Assembly: GCA_030609665.1 (NCBI GenBank)
Contig: JAUWBW010000146.1
Location: forward strand, 1-5,127
DNA length: 5,127 nucleotides
Source: Methanosarcinaceae archaeon
GTDB lineage: Archaea > Halobacteriota > Methanosarcinia > Methanosarcinales > Methanosarcinaceae
Reading direction: 5' to 3'
Position 1 is the stretch's first letter. Every line of letters starts with the position of its first letter. Both the position numbers and the translations under genes were made by a program. The notes beneath the pieces are model-generated. The model had not been told where the DNA came from. It made no database searches and worked only from the letters and a program-made list of their open reading frames with translations. This document shows positions 1 to 5,127 of the stretch, in pieces.

Positions 1-1806
1 GAGGGGAATGATACCTCGCTTTTGCGGGTGCTGGATGAGACAAAAACCCCAATGGGCAGCAGGTTGCTCCAGAAATGGCTGCTCAAGCCGCTCATCTCTG
101 TGAAGGACATAGGCAGCAGACTTGATGCTGTTGAGGAAATGAAAACCAACACGATGCTTCGCTTTGACCTGCGGTCAAACCTTTCTTATGTCCGTGATAT
201 CGAGCGCCTCATCGGGCGTATCGTGTACGGGAACTCCAATGCCCGTGACCTTGTGGCTCTCAAAAGTTCTTTGGAGGTCGTGCCTACCATCATCGATTCC
301 TTGAGCGATGGAATTGATTCGGAAATGCTGAACGATATCCGCAAGGGACTTGAGGATTTTATCGAACTCAATGACCTAACTGACCTTATCAAACGGGGGA
401 TCGTGGACGAGCCGCCGGTAACTGTCAGGGAAGGCGGGATGATAAAGTCGAAGTACAACGAAAAACTTGACGAACTTAAGGATATGACAAGAAACGGCAA
501 GCAGTGGATTGCCGCATTCCAGCAAAAAGAGCGCGATCGGACAGGTATTAAATCACTGAAGGTTGGATACAACAGAGTGTTCGGATACTACATAGAGGTC
601 ACAAAATCCAATATAGCGCAGGCTCCTGATGATTATATCAGGAAACAGAGCCTTGCCAATGCCGAGCGGTTCTACACGCCCGAGCTCAAGGAACGTGAGG
701 GGATGATCCTTTCGGCCGACGAGAAGATGGTGGCTCTTGAATACGAACTGCTCACCGAGATCAATTCCATTGTTGCGGCGCGTTCAAAAGAACTCCAGCA
801 GACCGCTGCACTGGTGGGGGAACTTGATGTGATCGCAAACCTTGCCGAAGTGGCGGCAAATAATAATTACACGCGCCCGGGTATTGGAAACGACTGCAGG
901 ATACTTATCAGAGACGGAAGGCATGCTGTTGTGGAAAACTCGGTTCCGGGCGGTTTTGTTCCGAACGATACCGAGATGGATTGCACGGACAACCAGTTCA
1001 TGCTGATAACCGGACCGAACATGGCAGGTAAATCCACATACATGCGCCAGATCGCACTCATTGTCATCATGGCGCAGGCAGGTTCCTTTGTCCCTGCATC
1101 CCATGCATCTATCGGGATCGCTGATAGGGTATTCACAAGGATCGGCGCCTTTGACGACCTTGCAAGCGGGCAGAGCACGTTCATGGTCGAGATGATAGAG
1201 CTTGCCAACATCCTGAACAATGCCACCCCACAAAGCCTTGTGCTCCTTGATGAGATCGGGCGCGGGACGAGTACCTATGACGGATACAGCATCGCAAAGG
1301 CGGTTGTGGAGTACATTCATAACAAAGGGCGGGTCGGGGTTCGGTCACTGTTCGCAACGCATTACCACCAGCTTACAGACCTTGCAAATTCCCTCAAGCG
1401 TGTCAAGAACTACCATATAGCAGTGAAAGAAAACGGACATGAACTTATATTCCTGCGGAAAATCATGCCGGGTGCTACCGACAGGAGTTACGGTATCCAT
1501 GTGGCACGTCTTGCAGGAGTTCCGCACAAGGTTACGCAGAGGGCAAATGAGATATTGCATGATATTGAGAACGAGAGTGTTATGAGCGGTGCCCAAACCC
1601 AGAGTGGCGGAAGAAAAGCAAAAGGCAAGACCAACGCCAAATATACTCAATTGATATTGTTCGATTCAGACGATTCAAGAAATAGTGATAGCGAAAAAAG
1701 CCATCCTGTATTGGATGAACTGAAACGTATGGATGTCAATGGAATGACGCCGCTGGATGCATTGAACGCACTCAATGAACTTAAGAAAAAAGCAGGAAAC
1801 AATTAG
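1..1806 (+). CDS. mutS: DNA mismatch repair protein MutS, 3' part (5' end outside window)
   Basis: The frame is open from base 1 and ends at TAG 1804-1806, giving 601 residues. Bacterial MutS is about 850, so roughly the first 280 residues (mismatch-recognition and connector domains with the Phe-x-Glu motif) lie off the left edge. The TTG at 22 is only an internal codon. Visible in order: the core/lever start (VLDETKTPMGSRLL, from about 28), the clamp (GIKSLKVGYNRVFGYYIEVT, about 547-603), then the ABC-type ATPase with Walker A GPNMAGKST (1012-1038), the signature-like SGQSTFMVEM (1165-1194), Walker B LVLLDEIGRGTST (1237-1275) and the H-loop ATHYH (1354-1368). A helix-turn-helix segment follows near 1500-1570, then a polar linker with QLILF (1648-1662), and a C-terminal MTPLDALNALNELKK helix typical of MutS dimerisation/tetramerisation. 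MutS recognises mispairs and, with ATP, recruits MutL. The motif set matches MutS1 rather than MutS2, which has a Smr tail. All catalytic motifs are intact. Confidence -1.
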   Translation, partial: EGNDTSLLRVLDETKTPMGSRLLQKWLLKPLISVKDIGSRLDAVEEMKTNTMLRFDLRSNLSYVRDIERLIGRIVYGNSNARDLVALKSSLEVVPTIIDSLSDGIDSEMLNDIRKGLEDFIELNDLTDLIKRGIVDEPPVTVREGGMIKSKYNEKLDELKDMTRNGKQWIAAFQQKERDRTGIKSLKVGYNRVFGYYIEVTKSNIAQAPDDYIRKQSLANAERFYTPELKEREGMILSADEKMVALEYELLTEINSIVAARSKELQQTAALVGELDVIANLAEVAANNNYTRPGIGNDCRILIRDGRHAVVENSVPGGFVPNDTEMDCTDNQFMLITGPNMAGKSTYMRQIALIVIMAQAGSFVPASHASIGIADRVFTRIGAFDDLASGQSTFMVEMIELANILNNATPQSLVLLDEIGRGTSTYDGYSIAKAVVEYIHNKGRVGVRSLFATHYHQLTDLANSLKRVKNYHIAVKENGHELIFLRKIMPGATDRSYGIHVARLAGVPHKVTQRANEILHDIENESVMSGAQTQSGGRKAKGKTNAKYTQLILFDSDDSRNSDSEKSHPVLDELKRMDVNGMTPLDALNALNELKKKAGNN

Positions 1807-1812
1807 GGGATG
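1805..1812 (+). promoter_or_regulatory. Shine-Dalgarno-like site for mutL
   Basis: AGGGGATG overlaps the mutS stop codon and resembles part of the archaeal Shine-Dalgarno consensus (GGAGGTGATC). It lies about 9 bases before ATG 1819 but touches or overlaps ATG 1810, so it decides the start choice in favour of 1819. Its overlap with the mutS stop suggests translational coupling. Confidence 0.5.
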
Positions 1813-1818
1813 AGTAGC

Positions 1819-3597
1819 ATGAAAGATGATACAAAAAATGAGATATGCATCCTCGATGAAGCCACAATAAACAAGATTGCTGCGGGTGAGGTGATCGAGC
1901 GCCCGGCATCTGTGATCAAGGAACTCATTGACAATGCAATCGATGCCGGTGCCACTGATGTTCGAGTGGAAACTGACTGGTGCTTATCAATAGCGATAAG
2001 CGTTTCGGACAATGGAAATGGCATGAGTAAAAGCAATGCCACCATTGCGTTTTTGAAACATGCCACAAGCAAGATTCGGACTGCTGATGACCTTTTTGCA
2101 ATCTCAACAATGGGATTTCGAGGGGAAGCGCTCTCATCCATTGCAGCGATATCAAGACTTACAATTGCCACACGGCAAAGTGATGATACATCAGGCACGA
2201 AAGTGATAGTTGAGGGCGGCGATCTAAAAAGCGTTTCTGATATCGGAACCGCAGTTGGAACCCGTATTACTGTGGAAGACCTATTCTACAATACGCCTGC
2301 ACGAAAAAAGTATCTAAAAAGCGACCGCACGGAACTTGCACATGTCACGGATGTTGTCACAAGATATGCACTTGGGAACACGAATATCTCCTTCACGTTG
2401 ATAAATGACGGCAAGACGATACTCCGCGCGCCTGCTTCGGATGGGCTTTTTGACCGTATCATACACGTTCTTGGTAGTGATGTGGCAAAAGCCATGATCC
2501 CTGTTTCGTTCGAGTCTGAATTGGCAAAGGTGTCAGGTTTTGTATCACAACCCGAACTTACCAGAAGCGGAAACGACCTCCAATCGTTCTTTGTGAATGG
2601 CAGGAGTGTTAATTCAAAGGCGATCAGCAATGCCCTGCGACTTGGGTTTTACACACTTATCCCAAAAGGGCGTTATCCTGCCGCCGTGCTGAACGTGTCA
2701 ATTGATCCAAAGGATGTGGATGTTAATGTCCATCCTGCCAAGACCGAGGTACGGTTTGGGTATGAAAAAGAGGTAATGGATGCGATCACAAAAGCAGTTG
2801 AGGATGCACATAAACAAACACAGGTCATTCCAAAAGCTGATGATATAGATCAGACAGTACAATCATTATTAGACAATAGTGAGCCCACAGTTAAACCGAG
2901 TGTGGAAAACACGTTGCGGGAGAGTACCACACCCTACAATACATCGACAAAAGATACCGAACGCCGTCTTAAGCGGACGGAGAGAGATCTTCTGGCAACG
3001 GGTGTGGATAGTATAGATACCACTCCAATAGAGGATATCAAAATTTTGGGGCAGATCGATGACCTGTATATCGTTGCACAATCCAGAGACGGACTTTTGC
3101 TTATCGACCAACATGCTGCCCATGAGCGAATATTGTACGACCAGATAAAAGACAGCAAGACATCAGGATGGCAGGAGTTGATTACCCCACTTACCATCGA
3201 ACTGAACGCAAAGGAGAGGATCTTGCTGGAAGAATATATCCCATACCTTGAGGAGTTTGGTTTCGCGATATCGGAATTCGGGACCAATACCTATGTGATC
3301 ACTGCAATCCCCAACATATTCGGCAAACTGGAAGACCCGGATATTGTGCATGACATCATATCCGATATCCTGTCAACCGGCAGGATTCGGAATGAGACTG
3401 GGATCTATGAACACGTATCAAAAAGCATGGCATGCCGAGGTGCCATCAAGGCAGGTGCAGCGTGCAGTTTTGAGCAGATGAAAAACCTGATCGCTCAGTT
3501 GATGCGTACCGAAAATCCAAAGACATGCCCGCATGGGAGGCCTACCATGGTCTCGTTTTCGAAAAAGGAACTTGACAAGTTGTTCGGACGGACTTGA
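1819..3597 (+). CDS. mutL: DNA mismatch repair protein MutL with endonuclease motifs
   Basis: A 592-residue MutL. The N-terminal GHKL ATPase has KELIDNAIDAGA (catalytic Glu35, Mg-binding Asn39), DNGNGM (64-69), GFRGEAL (99-105), DLFYNTPAR (154-162) and VDVNVHPAK (Lys308). A polar, Thr/Asp-rich linker spans about 325-405. The C-terminal domain has GQIDDLYIVAQ, the endonuclease motif DQHAAHERILYD (430-441), QELITP (452-457), SMACRGAIKAG (Cys539) and CPHGRP (570-575). These are the metal-site elements of nicking MutL proteins from organisms lacking MutH, so it is probably a strand-nicking endonuclease acting after MutS. The last acid of the motif is Asp where the family usually has Glu. I prefer ATG 1819 because AGGGG (1805-1809) sits 9 bases upstream, a good Shine-Dalgarno distance. 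ATG 1810, three codons earlier, is possible but leaves no room for that site. The 12-base gap after mutS implies one operon. Confidence 0.96.
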   Translation: MKDDTKNEICILDEATINKIAAGEVIERPASVIKELIDNAIDAGATDVRVETDWCLSIAISVSDNGNGMSKSNATIAFLKHATSKIRTADDLFAISTMGFRGEALSSIAAISRLTIATRQSDDTSGTKVIVEGGDLKSVSDIGTAVGTRITVEDLFYNTPARKKYLKSDRTELAHVTDVVTRYALGNTNISFTLINDGKTILRAPASDGLFDRIIHVLGSDVAKAMIPVSFESELAKVSGFVSQPELTRSGNDLQSFFVNGRSVNSKAISNALRLGFYTLIPKGRYPAAVLNVSIDPKDVDVNVHPAKTEVRFGYEKEVMDAITKAVEDAHKQTQVIPKADDIDQTVQSLLDNSEPTVKPSVENTLRESTTPYNTSTKDTERRLKRTERDLLATGVDSIDTTPIEDIKILGQIDDLYIVAQSRDGLLLIDQHAAHERILYDQIKDSKTSGWQELITPLTIELNAKERILLEEYIPYLEEFGFAISEFGTNTYVITAIPNIFGKLEDPDIVHDIISDILSTGRIRNETGIYEHVSKSMACRGAIKAGAACSFEQMKNLIAQLMRTENPKTCPHGRPTMVSFSKKELDKLFGRT

Positions 3598-3605
3598 TTA
3601 TAAAT
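3598..3605 (+). promoter_or_regulatory. candidate TATA box for mfnA
   Basis: TTATAAAT directly abuts the mutL stop codon (TGA 3595-3597). Archaeal transcription usually starts about 25 bases after the TATA centre, which would put the start near 3627 and give mfnA a leader of under 20 bases. A second T/A-rich element, TTTTAAA at 3614-3620, would place the start almost on the ATG (near-leaderless). The leader has only a weak ribosome-site match (TGAT, 3636-3639). Sequence match only; no TFB-recognition element could be judged. Confidence 0.4.
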
Positions 3606-3644
3606 CACAACCATTTTAAACAGGTTATAGCATCCTGATAATGC

Positions 3645-4775
3645 ATGAATGATAATGGAGTTTCGGAAAAAGAGATATTCGCTTTTTTAGATGAAACAAA
3701 AGCACGCGACACCACATACGAGCGTGTCTTGAGTGCTATGTGCACACATCCGCATAAGATTGCGGTCAAGGCTCACATGCAATTCATTGAATCAAATCTT
3801 GGTGATTTTGGATTATTTCCGGGCACACATGATCTTGAACTTGAAGTAATGCGAATGATGGGGGACCTTATGAACGGTCCGTCCGTACATGGATATGTCA
3901 CCACAGGCGGAACGGAATCCAATATCCAGGCACTTCGCGCCATGCGCAATATATGTAATATCAGAAATCCAAATGTGATCATTCCCGAATCTGCTCATTT
4001 TTCATTCGACAAGATCGCCGATATGCTGGAAATTGAGATCCGAAAGGCTGCACTTGATTCCGAGTTCAAGGTTAACATGGATTCCATGAAAAGCCTTGTT
4101 GATGAACACACCATCGGACTTGTCGGGATAGCGGGTTCAACCGAGTTCGGACAGATCGACCCGATAAAGGAGATGTCGGAACTTGCGGTCGAAAAAGGCA
4201 TATTCCTTCATGTAGATGCCGCTTTTGGCGGTTTTGTTATCCCGTTTTTAAAAAATCCGCCGGCATTTGATTTTGCACTTGAAGGTGTTACATCCATTGG
4301 GATAGACCCTCACAAAATGGGGCTTAGCACCATCCCCTCAGGCGGGTTGTTGTTCAGGGACCTAAAACACCTCCACCATCTCCAGACCCATACACCATAT
4401 CTTACTGTCGATACCCAGTATTCCCTTACAGGAACCAGAAGCGGTGCCACGGTTGCCGGAACATATGCTGTCATGAAACATCTTGGAAATGATGGATACC
4501 GGCGTATTGTTGACCAGTGCATGGAACTTACGGACATGGTTGTAGCAGGAGCGAGAGAGATCGGTATTGAACCACTGATCGAACCTGTTATGAACGTGGT
4601 GGCTCTTGATGTTCCTGATGCCGATCTGGTGAGAAAACGACTTCGCGAGGAGTTCGGATGGCAGGTCTCCATCACACGAACACCACGTGCCCTGCGGCTG
4701 GTCTTGATGCCGCACTTGACAACTGAAAATATAGAACTGTTTTTGCACGACCTGAAGTTCGTATGCAATCTTTGA
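3645..4775 (+). CDS. mfnA: PLP-dependent L-tyrosine/L-aspartate decarboxylase MfnA
   Basis: A 376-residue group II pyridoxal-phosphate decarboxylase, close to the usual length of archaeal MfnA (somewhat under 400). Visible motifs: SAMCTHPHKIAVKAH near the N-terminus; TTGGTESN (about 86-93) that cradles the cofactor phosphate; HVDAAFGG (189-196), with Asp191 expected to contact the pyridine nitrogen and His189 to stack on the ring; and IDPHKMG, whose Lys224 should form the Schiff base. In methanogens MfnA makes tyramine from tyrosine for methanofuran. Orthologues in other archaea make beta-alanine from aspartate for CoA, and the sequence alone does not tell me which substrate dominates. It is a cytoplasmic enzyme with no signal or membrane segment. 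ATG 3645 gives the family-typical start (short Met-Asn lead-in, then a helix with EIFAFLDE). The 47-base gap from mutL with its own TATA-like element suggests a separate transcript, though read-through from mutSL cannot be excluded. Confidence 0.94.
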   Translation: MNDNGVSEKEIFAFLDETKARDTTYERVLSAMCTHPHKIAVKAHMQFIESNLGDFGLFPGTHDLELEVMRMMGDLMNGPSVHGYVTTGGTESNIQALRAMRNICNIRNPNVIIPESAHFSFDKIADMLEIEIRKAALDSEFKVNMDSMKSLVDEHTIGLVGIAGSTEFGQIDPIKEMSELAVEKGIFLHVDAAFGGFVIPFLKNPPAFDFALEGVTSIGIDPHKMGLSTIPSGGLLFRDLKHLHHLQTHTPYLTVDTQYSLTGTRSGATVAGTYAVMKHLGNDGYRRIVDQCMELTDMVVAGAREIGIEPLIEPVMNVVALDVPDADLVRKRLREEFGWQVSITRTPRALRLVLMPHLTTENIELFLHDLKFVCNL

Positions 4776-4786
4776 GATATAAAATT
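4776..4786 (+). promoter_or_regulatory. candidate TATA box at the mfnA stop
   Basis: GATATAAAATT begins immediately after the mfnA stop (TGA 4773-4775) and is a good match to an archaeal TATA box. The expected start of transcription would be about 4805-4808, just at the G-rich Shine-Dalgarno-like run that precedes the 16-codon ORF at 4820. AATTGT occurs twice at a 10-base interval here (4783-4788, 4793-4798), as a repeat next to the TATA box. Confidence 0.4.
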
Positions 4787-4813
4787 GTATCCAATTGTGC
4801 CACGAGGGGGGAT

Positions 4814-4865
4814 GAATTGATGGCACCTTGCCTTGAAACTTGTAAAGGCGTGTACACATCAATTC
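4814..4865 (+). repeat. nested inverted repeat in the mfnA-protease spacer
   Basis: GAATTGATG (4814-4822) is perfectly complementary to CATCAATTC (4857-4865). Inside it GCCTT (4830-4834) pairs with AAGGC (4845-4849) around a 10-base loop, so the 52-base stretch can fold as a two-tier hairpin. The outer arm contains the ATG of the 16-codon ORF and the opposite arm falls in its last codons. It has no T-run after it, so it is not an obvious terminator. Confidence 0.4.
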
Positions 4866-4870
4866 CGTGA
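4820..4870 (+). other. candidate 16-codon ORF (leader peptide or small protein)
   Basis: ATG 4820 to TGA 4868-4870 would encode MAPCLETCKGVYTSIP, a Cys-x3-Cys peptide I do not recognise. In its favour, a strong ribosome-site-like run GAGGGGGGATGA (4804-4815) ends a few bases before the ATG, and a TATA-like box lies about 40 bases upstream of the ATG. An overlapping two-codon ORF (ATG AAT TGA, 4812-4820) shares an A with this ATG, a possible stop-restart arrangement. Against it, sixteen codons are far too few for coding statistics, and it could be a decayed gene remnant. Whether it is translated is unknown. Confidence 0.22.
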
Positions 4871-4892
4871 CTGATACTAACTACGCGTCAGT
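4870..4892 (+). repeat. small hairpin ACTGA/TCAGT
   Basis: ACTGA (4870-4874) can pair with TCAGT (4888-4892) around a 13-base loop that includes most of the palindrome ACGCGT (4883-4888). It is short and could be chance. It follows directly after the preceding nested hairpin and the stop of the 16-codon ORF. Confidence 0.2.
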
Positions 4893-4903
4893 GGTATATA
4901 TTC
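4893..4903 (+). promoter_or_regulatory. candidate TATA box in the spacer before the protease gene
   Basis: GGTATATATTC contains TATATAT (4895-4901), an archaeal TATA-like core. A start about 25 bases further on, near 4923, would give the protease gene a leader of about 85 bases carrying the 4919-4939 hairpin, although the start would fall at the edge of that hairpin. A weaker element, CTAAATAT (4981-4988), sits about 25 bases ahead of the protease ATG and would instead give a leaderless message. I cannot choose between them. Confidence 0.3.
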
Positions 4904-4918
4904 GTGAGCCAAGCGGGG

Positions 4919-4939
4919 TGAAAGTATTCGAACCTTTCA
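4919..4939 (+). repeat. 6-bp hairpin TGAAAG/CTTTCA
   Basis: TGAAAG (4919-4924) pairs with CTTTCA (4934-4939) around a 9-base loop containing TTCGAA. On the minus strand the loop resembles a tRNA T-arm, but no tRNA folds around it. It could be an operator or an element of a leader RNA; the short stem makes chance a real possibility. Confidence 0.25.
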
Positions 4940-5008
4940 GTGTTTGCATCTGTCAACATAACCCACTCGTTGAGATAAGGCTAAATATCATTATATCAAC
5001 AATTAATC

Positions 5009-5127
5009 ATGAAAATTTCATTCCAGATCGGAAAAATAATGGGGATACCGATTAAACTCCATATCACATTTTTGTTGATATTGCCATTGTTTGTATATAT
5101 ATTTGCAATCAATCCGGCACCGTATGG
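5009..5127 (+). CDS. probable M50/site-2-protease family membrane metalloprotease, N-terminal fragment
   Basis: The first 39 codons are visible and the frame is open at the right edge. The N-terminus has a short amphipathic lead (FQIGKIMGIPIKLH) and then a hydrophobic stretch (ITFLLILPLFVYIFAI, about residues 19-34) likely to be the first membrane helix. The pattern Gly-(Ile/Lys)-x-x-Gly-Ile-Pro-(Ile/Arg)-x-(Leu/Ile)-His-x-(Ser/Thr)-Phe followed by a helix is characteristic of SpoIVFB-like M50B proteases, which cleave within the membrane using an HExxH zinc site. That site would lie beyond the window, so the assignment rests on this pattern alone. ATG 5009 is the natural start: an in-frame TAA at 4982-4984 closes the upstream frame, and the only other ATG (5039) would remove the lead. 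No Shine-Dalgarno sequence precedes it, which fits leaderless or weak initiation. Substrate unknown. Confidence 0.72.
   Translation, partial: MKISFQIGKIMGIPIKLHITFLLILPLFVYIFAINPAPY

Noticed and set aside
22..24. TTG as the start of mutS
   Set aside because: The frame is open upstream to base 1, and the translated residues there continue the conserved MutS core, so this is an internal leucine codon of a gene cut by the window edge.
784..1320. 178-codon ORF on the minus strand inside mutS
   Set aside because: It is antisense to the conserved MutS ATPase motifs and its translation, rich in Cys and His, shows no family pattern; a shadow of the real gene.
1810..1818. Earlier mutL start at ATG 1810
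   Set aside because: It adds only Met-Ser-Ser and would place the AGGGG ribosome site directly against the start; ATG 1819 has proper spacing. Not strictly excluded.
4310..4862. Overlapping minus-strand ORFs of 152 and 166 codons opposite the end of mfnA
   Set aside because: They lie opposite conserved mfnA sequence in different frames, with low-complexity Ser/Arg/Trp-rich translations and no ribosome sites.
4900..4975. tRNA-like T-arm on the minus strand (GGTTCGAAT around 4926-4934)
   Set aside because: The T-stem has a mismatch at its closing pair, and no matching acceptor 5' strand, anticodon arm or D arm could be found at the right distance.
4867..5055. 62-codon ORF on + beginning with GTG
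   Set aside because: It runs through the spacer hairpins and overlaps 47 bases of the much better supported protease start, has no ribosome site, and its translation resembles nothing I know.
1..5127. CRISPR arrays, insertion sequences, phage or toxin-antitoxin genes
   Set aside because: No regularly spaced repeats, transposase motifs, terminal inverted repeats or small paired toxin-antitoxin ORFs were seen; the window is almost filled by four housekeeping-type genes.

Overview
The window looks archaeal and most likely comes from a methanogen or methanotrophic relative of the Methanosarcinales or a neighbouring class. Three things point there: an MfnA-type tyrosine/aspartate decarboxylase (methanofuran or CoA pathway), TATA-box-like elements just ahead of genes, and the protein style of the four genes. 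The genus cannot be fixed from sequence reading alone. All four confident genes lie on the + strand and coding density is high.

Layout: (1) 1-1806 is the 3' two-thirds of mutS, cut by the left window edge, so the mismatch-recognition and connector domains lie outside. (2) 1819-3597 is a complete mutL, only 12 bases after mutS and almost certainly co-transcribed. It carries the metal-dependent endonuclease motifs of MutL proteins from organisms without MutH. (3) 3598-3644 is a short spacer with one or two TATA-like elements, the first directly abutting the mutL stop. (4) 3645-4775 is a complete mfnA. (5) 4776-5008 is a 233-base spacer with no recognised gene but noticeable structure: a TATA-like box against the mfnA stop, a strong Shine-Dalgarno-like run, a 16-codon mini-ORF nested in a perfect 9-bp inverted repeat, two more small hairpins and further TATA-like elements. 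(6) 5009-5127 is the first 39 codons of a membrane protein resembling the N-terminus of M50/site-2-protease family metalloproteases, cut by the right edge.

Together mutS and mutL encode a post-replicative mismatch repair pair of bacterial type. Both keep short peptides that resemble bacterial beta-clamp-binding motifs, although an archaeal host should use PCNA. mfnA and the protease gene appear to be separate transcription units with unrelated housekeeping roles. I do not see a novel multi-gene system here. The most interesting unexplained stretch is the spacer between mfnA and the protease gene.
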